24,160 bases of DNA from an uncultured Janibacter sp. (GCA_946222495.1 CAMICF010000015.1:1-24160); one strand, 5' to 3'; shown: positions 1 to 7,466, counted from the first letter of the stretch. The notes: generated from the letters alone by a model not told the origin. Translations and numbers: made by a program.

Positions 1-80
1 TCCACTACCGGGACCGTTTCGGCGACCGCGCTACACCACTATCGGGGACTCAACTATGAGAGTTCGGAGCTGGCGCGAAT
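1..80. repeat. Direct repeat copy 1 (80 bp seen)
   Basis: Bases 1-80 are identical to 155-234, an offset of 154 bp; identity stops sharply after GGCGCGAAT. The copy may begin before the window, so its full length is unknown. The second copy forms codons 6-31 of the 250-aa gene starting at 140, so this copy carries a piece of that gene's 5' coding region. Confidence 0.95.
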
Positions 81-213
81 GGTCATCGTGATGACTCCGT
101 TCGAGAGTGCTGTGAGAGGTTCGCTCGAAGGATCACGCGGTGGCCGCACCCATGTCCACTACCGGGACCGTTTCGGCGACCGCGCTACACCACTATCGGG
201 GACTCAACTATGA
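1..213 (+). pseudogene. Truncated duplicate of the 5' end of the downstream 250-aa gene
   Basis: Frame 1 is open from the window edge to a TGA at 211-213. Its first 26 or so residues equal residues 6-31 of the 250-aa protein, because bases 1-80 repeat 155-234. After base 80 the peptide is unrelated and soon stops, running out of frame through the start of the intact gene. The simplest reading is a broken copy left by a partial duplication. Its upstream part is outside the window, so a longer gene whose 3' end lies here cannot be excluded. Confidence 0.4.
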
Positions 214-892
214 GAGTTCGGAGCTGGCGCGAATCGACTCACTGATCGGTAGCAACATCACGTTCACCGATACGTGCGTCGTTGCTCAGCGTGCCGCTGT
301 CGGGTGCGTCTTCCACCTGGCCGAGCTGTTGCGTCAGGGTCTCGAGCCTCGGGCCTCTGTTGCGGTTTCGTTGTCGCGAACGGCTTTGGTCAGCACTGCG
401 CACATTGTCTTCGTGCTCGGTCCCAGCGATCCCTATGTCAGGGTGGCGAATGCCCGTTCGGTGTTGGGGCGACAAGCAGGCAGCCATGCGTCTGCGATCC
501 GCGAGTTCGGGGGGTTCGAGGAGCTGGCAGCTCTGCGACCCCCGCCCGAACTATCTCCTGCCCTGGAGAGCTCGCGCCGGCATGTAGGGGGCTCCGGGAC
601 TCGTGAGGGGGCGATGGTCCTTGAGATGGCGGAGAGCATGGCACAACTACTGGTTTCCGGTGGATACTCGGAGACCGGGGACGTCGGCGCGCTTCGTGAG
701 CACCTTGCGTGGGTGTGGCACGTCTGGTCGGGTACGGCCCATGGGTGGGCATGGCCGAAGTACGTTCCCGGTCTCGAAGATGAGAACCACGACGTTGCCC
801 CTGGACACTGGGCCACGGACTACTTCCAGCTGGCGGTGATCGTGCAGCAGGCAGTCAGGCTCGTCGTCGACGGCCTCGCTCCGAGCGTCTGA
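140..892 (+). CDS. Hypothetical protein, 250 aa, no recognised domain
   Basis: I do not recognise this protein. The GTG at 140 is chosen because GAAGGA at 127-132 gives a well-spaced ribosome-binding site; the ATG at 152 in the same frame would sit too far from it. The protein looks soluble and mostly helical, with no signal peptide. A C-terminal stretch reading HVWSGTAHGWAWP (about residues 194-206) stands out, since SGxAHG-type motifs near the C terminus occur in several uncharacterised actinobacterial proteins. It converges on the DUF411 gene, with 24 bp between the two stop codons, and is not part of the copper operon. Its 5' coding region is partly duplicated upstream. Function unknown. 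Confidence 0.75.
   Translation: MAAPMSTTGTVSATALHHYRGLNYESSELARIDSLIGSNITFTDTCVVAQRAAVGCVFHLAELLRQGLEPRASVAVSLSRTALVSTAHIVFVLGPSDPYVRVANARSVLGRQAGSHASAIREFGGFEELAALRPPPELSPALESSRRHVGGSGTREGAMVLEMAESMAQLLVSGGYSETGDVGALREHLAWVWHVWSGTAHGWAWPKYVPGLEDENHDVAPGHWATDYFQLAVIVQQAVRLVVDGLAPSV
155..234. repeat. Direct repeat copy 2, inside the 250-aa gene
   Basis: Exact 80-bp match to bases 1-80. It lies within the 5' coding part of the gene at 140-892, and the gene continues normally past the end of the repeat. This is the pattern expected of a local partial duplication or of a junction between two recombining copies. Confidence 0.95.
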
Positions 893-916
893 CAGAAGCC
901 TTAGGTCCGATCGTCT

Positions 917-1486
917 TCAGGTCCGTTGTTGCGATGCCTTCCTCACGTCCGCGAAGACCCTCGCCTTTCCCTTGGTGAGCAGCATGACCTCGTAAGGGTC
1001 GAACGTGTCTCCCTCCTCCATGCCCGGCGTCCCCACGGGCATGGCCGGGACGCTGAGGCCGCGGCCTCCCTTCGGCGGGTCCGCGAGGTACTCCAGGACA
1101 TGGCGGGCTGGGACATGACCGACGAAAACGTCCCCGTCGGAGTTGAGCGCGAGGTGACAGGACTGCATGTCCAAGGGGATGTCATGGCGTTCCCATACCT
1201 CGTGGAGGGCCTCGGGGTGCTCGGTGGTGATGCTGAACCCGTTCTCCTTGGCGTGATCGATCCACCCTCCGCAGCACCCACATGAGGCGTCCTTGTACAC
1301 GGTCATCGTCAGGCGTTCCGGGGCGACTCCGTAGTCGGCGACCTTCGCGGGAAGCGATGTCTCTTCCGCCAGGGCGGCTGGGCCGTCATCCGCACAGGCG
1401 GTCAGCAAGGACGCCGACCCAATACCTGTCAGGAGCAGGAGGCTGCGTCGGCTGATCTGCTGGGGTGTGTGTGAGCTGGTGAACAT
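917..1486 (-). CDS. DUF411 family lipoprotein, probable extracytoplasmic copper binder
   Basis: This 189-aa protein has a twin Arg (R13-R14), a hydrophobic segment and a lipobox LLTA-C31, so it is probably a Tat- or Sec-exported lipoprotein. The mature part carries the DUF411 hallmarks: a C-G-C-C cluster at 69-72, Cys110-His111, GHVP at 123-126 and a Pro/Met-rich PAMPVGTPGM segment around 147-156. Family members recur in copper and mercury resistance loci and are thought to bind metal through the Cys cluster; the exact role is unproven. It is the last cistron of the copper operon, 67 bp after the DUF305 gene and beyond a perfect hairpin. The ATG at 1486 has an AAAGG-type site upstream. Confidence 0.88.
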   Translation of the reverse strand: MFTSSHTPQQISRRSLLLLTGIGSASLLTACADDGPAALAEETSLPAKVADYGVAPERLTMTVYKDASCGCCGGWIDHAKENGFSITTEHPEALHEVWERHDIPLDMQSCHLALNSDGDVFVGHVPARHVLEYLADPPKGGRGLSVPAMPVGTPGMEEGDTFDPYEVMLLTKGKARVFADVRKASQQRT

Positions 1487-1512
1487 TGATCAGAACCTTT
1501 GGTGCGTGGAGG

Positions 1513-1543
1513 GGGCCCGGCCGGCGTGCCACCGGCCGGGCCC
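1513..1543 (-). terminator. Perfect 12-bp hairpin between the DUF305 and DUF411 genes
   Basis: GGGCCCGGCCGG at 1513-1524 pairs perfectly with CCGGCCGGGCCC at 1532-1543 around a 7-nt loop. It starts about 10 bp after the DUF305 stop codon. There is no U-tract on the minus strand, so it may be a GC-only terminator or attenuator, or an mRNA 3'-end stabiliser. Confidence 0.7.
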
Positions 1544-1553
1544 TGCGGGGAGG

Positions 1554-2174
1554 TCAGAGCGAGGTGCGCATCTGCCGCATCTCCTTGATCTCGGAGTTCT
1601 GGTCCTTGATGACGTTCTTGGACAGGTCCACGGCCTCGGGGTTCTCGCCGTCCTTGCGGTGCTCCTTGGCCATCGTCACGGCACCCTCGTGGTGCTCGAT
1701 CATGTGGTCGAGGAACAGCGTGGAGGCTTGTTCTCCGTCGGCGGCCTTGAGCTTCTTGATGTCTTCGGGGCTGACCATGCCCTCATGGCTCATCTTGCTC
1801 ATGTCGTCCCCGGACCCGGAGTCGCCGCTGTGTCCATCGTGGCCCGAGTCGTCCTGACCCCAGTCCTCGAGCCAGGTCTGCATTTCCTTGATCTCGGGTC
1901 CTTGAGCCTGCTTGATCTGCTTGGCCATCTCCACAACGTCAGGGTCCGCCCCGGACTTGTCGAGGATGATGTCGGACATCTCGACGGCCTGCTGGTGATG
2001 CATGATCATGCCTTCGGCGTAGGTGACGTCGGTGTCGTTGAACTGTGCTGACGCCTGGCTGCTGCTGGCCGTCTGTCCGCTCTGCGAGTCATCGCTGCCG
2101 TCGGAGCAGCCGCTGACGATGAGGGCGGCCGTTGCGGCGGTCGCCAATGCCTTGGTGATGGTGTTCTTGCGCAT
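1554..2174 (-). CDS. DUF305 family lipoprotein (ferritin-like helical, His/Met-rich)
   Basis: This 206-aa protein begins with a signal peptide and lipobox VSG-C23, so it should be anchored outside the membrane. Two DUF305 helical units are visible, one around MIMHHQQAVEM (56-66) and one around HMIEHHEGAVTMA (157-169). Between them is a linker rich in His, Asp, Ser and Gly (108-130). The paired HH and flanking Met residues suit metal binding, and DUF305 proteins are common in actinobacterial copper clusters, but their biochemical role is not established. It lies in the copper operon between the DUF6153 and DUF411 genes, with hairpins on both sides. The ATG at 2174 starts a normal signal sequence (MRKNTITKAL). 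Confidence 0.9.
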   Translation of the reverse strand: MRKNTITKALATAATAALIVSGCSDGSDDSQSGQTASSSQASAQFNDTDVTYAEGMIMHHQQAVEMSDIILDKSGADPDVVEMAKQIKQAQGPEIKEMQTWLEDWGQDDSGHDGHSGDSGSGDDMSKMSHEGMVSPEDIKKLKAADGEQASTLFLDHMIEHHEGAVTMAKEHRKDGENPEAVDLSKNVIKDQNSEIKEMRQMRTSL

Positions 2175-2247
2175 GCGAAGTCGATTCCTTGTCTGGTGTC
2201 GTTGATCGGGCAGGACTCGGTCCGGCGACGCCGCGGTGGGTGGCGTG

Positions 2248-2278
2248 GCCGAACGTGAGGGGCATGCTCACGTTCGGC
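2248..2278 (-). terminator. Perfect 12-bp hairpin at the end of the DUF6153 gene
   Basis: GCCGAACGTGAG at 2248-2259 pairs perfectly with CTCACGTTCGGC at 2267-2278 around a 7-nt loop. It overlaps the DUF6153 stop codon and precedes the DUF305 start. Geometry matches the hairpin at 1513-1543 (12-bp stem, 7-nt loop), but the sequence differs. Confidence 0.7.
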
Positions 2279-2714
2279 TGATGCACAACCGAATCAACGA
2301 AACGCGTGATAGGTGCCGCGGGGCGGGCAGAGGCTGGGCCACCAGCGACGTCAGCCACGGCGGCTGCCACCTCCACGGGGAGCCCCCGCGCGGTGGCACG
2401 AGGGGCATCAGCCACAGCAGCACGAACAAGCACATCGCGGCCATCGCGCCGTGCTCGTCGCAGTCGGGGGCGGGACACGGATGATCGCCCGAGTCCGCGG
2501 GGCTGTGATGCGCCTCGTTGCCCGTGCTCGTGTGCACCTGATGCATGGACGCATCGGCCGGAACCTGATGGCCGACGGAGAACCCGTGCATAGCAAGAAT
2601 GCCAGCGACCACCGCCGTGGCCAGCCCAAGAAGCAGCAGCCCCCAGGGACGCTGCGGCGCGCGGCGACCCAGCAGATGTGCGCGCGCTCTGCGGTCGGGG
2701 GCCATGGCCCACAT
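2268..2714 (-). CDS. DUF6153-like small membrane protein, His-rich ectodomain
   Basis: Starting at the ATG at 2714 gives 148 aa; an in-frame ATG at 2705 is possible, and the longer reading from 2756 lacks support. A transmembrane helix at about residues 24-42 ends in GILAMHGF. It is followed by a His-rich outer segment (HQV, MHQVH, EAHHS, DHPCPAPDCDEHG) and a second hydrophobic helix (AMAAMCLFVLLWLMPLV). This layout matches the short actinobacterial DUF6153 proteins, whose function is unknown. The His and Cys residues and its place in the operon suggest metal handling at the outer face of the membrane. The C-terminal 40 residues are Pro/Arg-rich and nondescript. The family call rests on pattern recognition. 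Confidence 0.7.
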   Translation of the reverse strand: MWAMAPDRRARAHLLGRRAPQRPWGLLLLGLATAVVAGILAMHGFSVGHQVPADASMHQVHTSTGNEAHHSPADSGDHPCPAPDCDEHGAMAAMCLFVLLWLMPLVPPRGGSPWRWQPPWLTSLVAQPLPAPRHLSRVSLIRLCISRT

Positions 2715-2830
2715 TCTAGGAGTCACCCCTGGCGAGATGCGCGCGGCGTGCGGCACTCGGTGATGCGCGACAACTGGTGCCGACGGGACGGGGTTCAGGG
2801 GCGCTTCGCGTGCCGGGCCGCCCGTGGCGT

Positions 2831-2870
2831 CCTCACCGCGTCGGCACGAGGTCGCGTCGGCGCGGTGAGG
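2831..2870 (-). terminator. 10-bp inverted repeat between copZ and the DUF6153 gene
   Basis: CCTCACCGCG at 2831-2840 pairs perfectly with CGCGGTGAGG at 2861-2870, enclosing 20 nt. It starts about 12 nt beyond the copZ stop codon. No U-tract follows. It is a candidate terminator, attenuator or 3'-end stabiliser. Confidence 0.55.
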
Positions 2871-2882
2871 GGCTGCGGGCGT

Positions 2883-3098
2883 TCAGGCGCTGGCCGCGAC
2901 CGTGTAGCCAGCCTGTTCGATCGCCGCGTGGACGGCGTCGTCGGTGACCGAGTCCGTGGTGCTCACGGTCAGTCGCCCGTTGGGGATGTCGACGCTGACG
3001 TCGCTGACGCCGTCGATCTGCTCGACGTGGTTGGTGACCTTGTTCGCGCAACCTCCGCAGGTCATGCCGGAGACGGTGTAGGTGCGTTCGGTGGCCAT
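2883..3098 (-). CDS. copZ: CopZ-type copper chaperone (HMA domain)
   Basis: This 71-aa protein is a single heavy-metal-associated (HMA) domain of usual length. The Cu(I)-binding motif GMTCGGC has Cys14 and Cys17, and the typical pattern of hydrophobic strands and helices follows (GVSDVSVDIPNGRLTV, AIEQAGYTV). It acts in the cytosol, delivering Cu(I) to partner HMA domains such as that of the adjacent CopA, and probably exchanging copper with CsoR. The start is supported by AGGAGG a few bases upstream. It lies 69 bp downstream of copA in the same direction, with two hairpins in the gap that may set its level separately. Confidence 0.93.
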   Translation of the reverse strand: MATERTYTVSGMTCGGCANKVTNHVEQIDGVSDVSVDIPNGRLTVSTTDSVTDDAVHAAIEQAGYTVAASA

Positions 3099-3119
3099 GG
3101 GTGGCCTCCTTTCTGTGGT

Positions 3120-3141
3120 GCCGGGACGGTCTTGTCCCGGC
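3120..3141 (-). terminator. Perfect 8-bp hairpin upstream of copZ
   Basis: GCCGGGAC at 3120-3127 pairs with GTCCCGGC at 3134-3141 around a 6-nt loop, in the copA-copZ gap just before the copZ ribosome-binding site. It could act as an attenuator or an RNA processing/stability element. Confidence 0.55.
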
Positions 3142-3149
3142 GGTCGGGG

Positions 3150-3176
3150 CGCGCCTGCCCGGGTTAGTCAGGCGCG
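3150..3176 (-). terminator. Perfect 8-bp hairpin over the copA stop codon
   Basis: CGCGCCTG at 3150-3157 pairs with CAGGCGCG at 3169-3176 around an 11-nt loop, spanning the copA stop codon. It is followed on the minus strand by the hairpin at 3120-3141, giving two stems in tandem after copA. Confidence 0.5.
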
Positions 3177-5534
3177 GGTGGGGATGGGTGTCCCTGTGCT
3201 GTCTTCCGGTGTCGCGATGTCTCCGGACAGCTGTGCCGGGTCGGTGGCTGGCTTGAAACCGCGCAACCGCAGGCTGTTGGTGACCACGAAGACCGAGGAG
3301 AAGGCCATCGCGGCCCCGGCGAGCATGGGGTTGAGCAGGCCGGCCGCGGCCAGCGGCAGGGCGGCGACGTTGTACGCGAAGGCCCAGAACAGGTTGCCCT
3401 TGATCGTGCCCAGGGTGCGGCGGGAGAGGCGGATCGCGTCAGCCGCGGCGCGCAGGTCACCACGCACCAGGGTGATGTCGGAGGCCTCGATGGCCACGTC
3501 CGTGCCGGTGCCCATCGACAGACCGAGGTCGGCCTGGGCCAGCGCGGCCGCGTCGTTGACGCCGTCTCCGACCATGGCCACCCGCTTGCCTTGGGCCTGT
3601 AGCCGGGAGACGACCTCGACCTTGTCGGCGGGCATGACCCCGGCGATGACCGTCTCCGGGCCGGGGTCGATCCCGACCTGGGTGGCGACGTTGCGGGCGA
3701 CGGTGGCGTTGTCCCCGGTCAGCAGCACCGGGGTCAGGCCGAGGTCACGCAGTTGCCCGATGGCCTGCGCCGAGGTGGGCTTGATCGCGTCCGCGACCAC
3801 CAGGACGCCACGGGCTCGTCCGTCCCAGCCGACGGCGACGGCGGTCTGGCCCTTCTCGGAGGCGCCGGTCATCGCCGCCTCCAGCTCGGGGGTGAGGTGG
3901 TGCGACCAGTCGGCGAGCAGGCGGGCGCGGCCGACGATCACGGCGCGGGATCCCGTGTCGTCATCGACGGTGCCCTGCACGCCGAGCCCCTCGACGTTGG
4001 TGAAGTCCTGCACCGGTGGCAGTCCACCGGTGCGCTGCCTCGCGCCCGCCGCGATGGCCTGGGCGATCGGGTGCTCCGATGCCGACTCGAGGGCGCCGGC
4101 CAGGCGCAGCAGCTGGTGCTCGTCCTCGCCGTCGGCCGGGATGGTCTCGAGGAGGGTCATCTGGCCGGTGGTGACCGTGCCGGTCTTGTCCAGCACGACG
4201 GTGTCGACCCGGCGGGTGGTCTCAAGAACCTCGGGCCCCTTGATCAGGACCCCCATCTGGGCACCGCGGCCGGTCCCCACGAGCAGTGCCATGGGGGTGG
4301 CCAGGCCGAGAGCACACGGGCAGGCGATGATCAGCACGGCGACTGCTGCGGTGAAGGCCATCGCCAGCGAACCGCCGGTACCGGCCCAGAAGCCGAAGGT
4401 CGCGAAGGCCAGCACGATGACGATCGGCACGAAGATCCCAGAGACCCGGTCGGCCAGGCGTTGCGCCTGTGCCTTGCCGTTCTGGGCGTCCTCGACCATT
4501 CGCGCCATCTGCGCCAGCTGGGTGTCGGCACCGACCCGGGTCGCTTCGACGACCAGGCGGCCGCCGGCGTTGACGGTGGCACCGACAACGGTGTCGCCCG
4601 GGGCGACCTCGACGGGCACGGACTCTCCGGTGACCATGGAGGCGTCGACGGCCGAGGAGCCCTCGACGATGGCGCCGTCAGTGGCGATCTTCTCCCCGGG
4701 GCGCACCACGAAGTGGTCGCCCACGATCAGCTGGTCGGTGCTGATCAGCTCCTCGTTGCCACCGCGCAGCACCGAGACCTCCTTGGCGCCCAGCTCCAGC
4801 AGTGCCCGCAGCGCGGCCCCGGCACGACGCTTGGACCGCGCCTCGAAGTAGCGGCCCAGCAGGATGAAGGTGATGACCCCGGCGGCGACCTCGAGGTAGA
4901 TGTTGCCCGTGCCCTCACCTCGGGCGATGGTCAGCTCGAAGGGGTGGGTCATGCCCGGCTCGCCGGCGGTGCCGAAGAAGAGGGCGTACAGCGACCACAG
5001 CAGGGCTGCGCCGGTGCCCATCGAGATCAGCGTGTCCATGGTCGCGGTCGCGTGCTTGAGGTTGGTCCAGGTGGCCTTGTGGAAGGGCAGCCCGCCCCAC
5101 ACGATGACCGGGGCCGCCAAGGTCAGCGAGAGCCACTGCCAGTAGGTGAACTGCAGCGCCGGGATCATCGCCATGAGGATGACCGGCGCGCTGAGCAGCG
5201 CCGAGATGATCACCCGGTTGCGCAAGGCGCGCAGCGCCTCGTCTTCCGGGGCGTTCTCGTCGTCGGCGTCGGTGGTCGTGGCCGGCGGGGTGGGCAGCCG
5301 GGCGGAGTAGCCGGCCTGCTCGACCGTCTCCACCAGGGCAGCCTCGTCGATGCCCTCCTCATAGGTGACCTTGGCCTTCTCGGTGGCGTAGTTCACCGAG
5401 GCGCTGACCCCATCGAGCTTGTTGAGCTTGCGCTCGATGCGGTTGGCGCAAGAAGCGCAGGTCATCCCACCGATGGCCAACTCGACCTGCTGGCCACCGG
5501 CTAGTGGTGGCGGTGTCTGCTCGATGGAAGTCAT
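3168..5534 (-). CDS. copA: P1B-1 type Cu(I)-exporting ATPase
   Basis: This 788-aa pump exports Cu(I) from the cytosol using ATP. Seen in order: one N-terminal HMA domain with GGMTCASC (Cys26, Cys29); membrane helices from about 105; the actuator motif TGES at 302-305; the membrane CPC at 405-407 in IACPCALGLATP; the phosphorylation motif DKTGT (Asp449); SEHP (His488-Pro489); TGDN at 606-609; and GDGVND at 656-661. The last two helices carry YN (721-722) and MAFSS (743-747), the Cu(I)-specific signature of this subtype. Length is normal for a CopA with a single HMA domain. It follows the secreted His-rich protein gene by 30 bp and precedes copZ. The ATG at 5534 gives a natural start before the HMA domain. 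Confidence 0.97.
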   Translation of the reverse strand: MTSIEQTPPPLAGGQQVELAIGGMTCASCANRIERKLNKLDGVSASVNYATEKAKVTYEEGIDEAALVETVEQAGYSARLPTPPATTTDADDENAPEDEALRALRNRVIISALLSAPVILMAMIPALQFTYWQWLSLTLAAPVIVWGGLPFHKATWTNLKHATATMDTLISMGTGAALLWSLYALFFGTAGEPGMTHPFELTIARGEGTGNIYLEVAAGVITFILLGRYFEARSKRRAGAALRALLELGAKEVSVLRGGNEELISTDQLIVGDHFVVRPGEKIATDGAIVEGSSAVDASMVTGESVPVEVAPGDTVVGATVNAGGRLVVEATRVGADTQLAQMARMVEDAQNGKAQAQRLADRVSGIFVPIVIVLAFATFGFWAGTGGSLAMAFTAAVAVLIIACPCALGLATPMALLVGTGRGAQMGVLIKGPEVLETTRRVDTVVLDKTGTVTTGQMTLLETIPADGEDEHQLLRLAGALESASEHPIAQAIAAGARQRTGGLPPVQDFTNVEGLGVQGTVDDDTGSRAVIVGRARLLADWSHHLTPELEAAMTGASEKGQTAVAVGWDGRARGVLVVADAIKPTSAQAIGQLRDLGLTPVLLTGDNATVARNVATQVGIDPGPETVIAGVMPADKVEVVSRLQAQGKRVAMVGDGVNDAAALAQADLGLSMGTGTDVAIEASDITLVRGDLRAAADAIRLSRRTLGTIKGNLFWAFAYNVAALPLAAAGLLNPMLAGAAMAFSSVFVVTNSLRLRGFKPATDPAQLSGDIATPEDSTGTPIPTRA

Positions 5535-5564
5535 CGAAAAACGTCTCCTTCTCGCGTACAGCGC

Positions 5565-6554
5565 TCAGTGGTCCTGGTTGCCGTGACCACCAGAAGTGGT
5601 GGCAGAACTGGATGGGTCAGGGGAGGCCGGTGCCCGATCGTTCCCGGCTGTGGCTGCCGCCGTGGCCGTGAACTCGGCGGTGTGGACCTTCCCTTCGTGC
5701 TTGAAGTCCAGGAACAGTCGGTAGGTACCGGCCGAGGGGGCCGTGGAGCTGAAGGTGACTTCCGGGCCGGGTGTCGTCGTGCCGTCGCCGGGCTCGCCCT
5801 CCGGGTGGACGTGCAGGTACGCCAGATCGCCGGAGCGCAGCGCGACCAGGTGTCCGTAGGCACCCAGATAGGGGTCGAGGTCGGTCACCGGCTGGCCGTC
5901 CCGGGAGACGCGCAGCGTCAGGTCGCTTTCCTTCCCCGGCGTCAGTTCTCCGTCGAGGGTGACGGTGTAGTCACCGACCGTCGCGGTCCGGCTCTGTGTC
6001 GGGGCCGGCTCGGGAGCGAACTCTCCGGCGACGTGGGCATCGGCGCCCAGGGTCATCGGCTCGTCGGCACCACTCGGCTGGAAGTCGGCGAAGGAGCGCC
6101 ACGTGCCAGCGTTCAGGTCGACCTGCGCGCTCCAGGTCCCGAACTGATCAAGGGTGGGGTGGACGTGCTGGAAGCCGGTGGCGTCGCGTCGTACGGCGAT
6201 CAGGTGCAGGTCCTTCTCGTGGTTCGGCACGTAGTCCGTGACCGCGTCGCCGTCCGCGTCGACGATCGTGAACTGCACTGTGCGGGTCCTGGGCTTGAGC
6301 TCGCTCTCCTCCAGTTCGAGGGTGTACCCGTCCTGGGAGATCATCAGTCCTCCCGGCAGGTGGCTCTGCGCATCGGGTTGGCCGTGCTGTCCCGACTCCC
6401 GTCCCGAGCTGCTGTTCATGTCGTGCCCTTCCGAGTGGCCAGGCCCTTGTTCCGCGTCGAAGCCCGGGCCCACCGCATTGCCGACGCCGAACGAGGCCAC
6501 GAGTGCCACAGCCAGCACCGCGACGAAGCCGGTCAGCTTCGCGGGGGAACTCAT
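5565..6554 (-). CDS. Exported His-rich protein of the copper operon
   Basis: This 329-aa protein has a hydrophobic segment at about 8-29 (signal peptide or N-terminal anchor; no lipobox Cys). A His/Gly/Ser-rich stretch (40-66) follows, then a mostly beta-strand body with two similar units. Unit one has LHLIAV and FQHVHP near 117-133, and unit two has GHLVAL and YLHVHP near 234-251. A final strand with FLDFKHEGKVHTAEF (281-295) and a His-containing tail complete it. The duplicated HxxxV and HVHP motifs look like metal ligands outside the membrane. Proteins of this build are found beside copA in actinobacteria, but I know of no proven function. Its start codon overlaps the preceding copZ-like gene by 4 nt (ATGA), so the two are translationally coupled. 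Confidence 0.8.
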   Translation of the reverse strand: MSSPAKLTGFVAVLAVALVASFGVGNAVGPGFDAEQGPGHSEGHDMNSSSGRESGQHGQPDAQSHLPGGLMISQDGYTLELEESELKPRTRTVQFTIVDADGDAVTDYVPNHEKDLHLIAVRRDATGFQHVHPTLDQFGTWSAQVDLNAGTWRSFADFQPSGADEPMTLGADAHVAGEFAPEPAPTQSRTATVGDYTVTLDGELTPGKESDLTLRVSRDGQPVTDLDPYLGAYGHLVALRSGDLAYLHVHPEGEPGDGTTTPGPEVTFSSTAPSAGTYRLFLDFKHEGKVHTAEFTATAAATAGNDRAPASPDPSSSATTSGGHGNQDH

Positions 6555-6769
6555 GAGTCGTCTCCGTGGGTGACCTCGTAGCCGGCCTCGACCACGGCTG
6601 TCCGCACTCGTTCCTCGTCGACCGGCTGATGGCTGGTCACGCTCAGGCGACCAGAGGGCAGATCGACCTCGACGGTGCTCACGCCGGGGATCTCACTGAC
6701 TTCCTCGGTCACCGAGGCCACGCAGTGGCTGCACGTCATTCCGGTGACGGTGAAGGTGGCGGTCTGCAT
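6551..6769 (-). CDS. CopZ-like copper chaperone, first gene of the operon
   Basis: This 72-aa HMA domain protein carries GMTCSHC (Cys13, Cys16), with His15 in the loop rather than the Gly of the second chaperone at 2883-3098. This loop difference may tune metal affinity or partner choice (inference). It is the first cistron after the CsoR-controlled promoter at 6809-6836 and overlaps the secreted-protein gene by 4 nt. A cytosolic Cu(I) carrier is the expected role. A distinctive acidic-loop segment (HQPVDEERVRTAVVEAGYEV) ends the domain. The ATG at 6769 follows an AGGAGA-type site. Confidence 0.9.
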   Translation of the reverse strand: MQTATFTVTGMTCSHCVASVTEEVSEIPGVSTVEVDLPSGRLSVTSHQPVDEERVRTAVVEAGYEVTHGDDS

Positions 6770-6808
6770 GGTCTTCTCCTGTGGGTCGTAAGGCTTCTGC
6801 GAATCAAC

Positions 6809-6836
6809 ACTATACCCCCGTAGGGTATTTAGTCGA
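6809..6836 (-). promoter_or_regulatory. CsoR-type operator within the copper operon promoter
   Basis: The near-palindrome ATACCC-N5-GGGTAT lies at 6812-6828, 43 bp before the first chaperone gene. On the minus strand it falls between a -35-like TCGACT (plus 6831-6836) and a -10-like TATAGT (plus 6809-6814) spaced by 16 nt. Bound CsoR should block RNA polymerase and release on Cu(I) binding. The closely related box at 9005-9021 and the csoR gene nearby support the call. Confidence 0.85.
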
Positions 6837-6879
6837 CGAATCCGTCGCCGTGGGCAGCGAACGGAGTTGAGCTACCGGC

Positions 6880-7455
6880 CTACGGGGGCGGTCGGAGCAG
6901 GGCGTGCACCGTGGCGGTGATGTAGTCCGGGGCGTCGCCCCCGGGCAGCCTCCCGGCGCTGACTTCGGCGCCGGCACCGTGGAGGATCTGGTGGAGCATG
7001 GCCACCAGCCACCACGTGGGGAGGTCGGTCCTGAAGGTCCCGCTGCGGCGGCCGCGATCGATGAGTGCCTCGACCCGGGCGGCCGGCCCGTCGTGCAGCT
7101 GGCGCATGCGGGCCGGGGACAGCTCGCCCTCGGCGGCCGCGACGACCGCGCGGGCCTGATCGACCAAGCGCCAGCTGGAGCGGATCAGACGCACCAGTGC
7201 GTCCCAGGCATCGCCCTCGAGGTCGACCTCGGAGAGGCTCTCCTCGCCCACGTCGATGAGGTGCGCGACGACGGCGTCCAGCAGCTGCGTGCGGGAGGAG
7301 AAGTGCCCGTAGAGGGTGACTCGGCCCAGTCCGGCGACCTTGGCGATCTCGGCCATCGTCGCGTTCGGCCGCTGGGCGAGGCAGGAGATCGCCGCGTCGA
7401 GGATCCGCTGCACGTTGCGCTGGGCGTCGGCTCGTCGTGGTGTCTGCGTTGTCAT
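6880..7455 (-). CDS. TetR family transcriptional regulator
   Basis: This 191-aa protein is of usual length for the family. The N-terminal helix-turn-helix covers about residues 12-58: RILDAAISCLAQ, then TMAEIAKVAGLGRVTLYGHF, the standard TetR pattern with the YxHF end. The C-terminal ligand domain is helical and variable. It is divergent from the MFS exporter gene across an 83-bp gap that holds both promoters, so it most likely represses the exporter, and itself, until an exporter substrate binds. The ATG at 7455 has a strong AAGGAGGGG site. The ligand cannot be inferred. It is separate from the copper regulon and has no CsoR box. Confidence 0.9.
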   Translation of the reverse strand: MTTQTPRRADAQRNVQRILDAAISCLAQRPNATMAEIAKVAGLGRVTLYGHFSSRTQLLDAVVAHLIDVGEESLSEVDLEGDAWDALVRLIRSSWRLVDQARAVVAAAEGELSPARMRQLHDGPAARVEALIDRGRRSGTFRTDLPTWWLVAMLHQILHGAGAEVSAGRLPGGDAPDYITATVHALLRPPP

Positions 7456-7466
7456 GCACCCCTCCT

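Noticed and set aside
3753..5504. Long plus-strand open frames opposite copA (also 3082-4851)
   Set aside because: copA in the other strand has every P-type ATPase motif; the opposite frames are low-complexity shadows.
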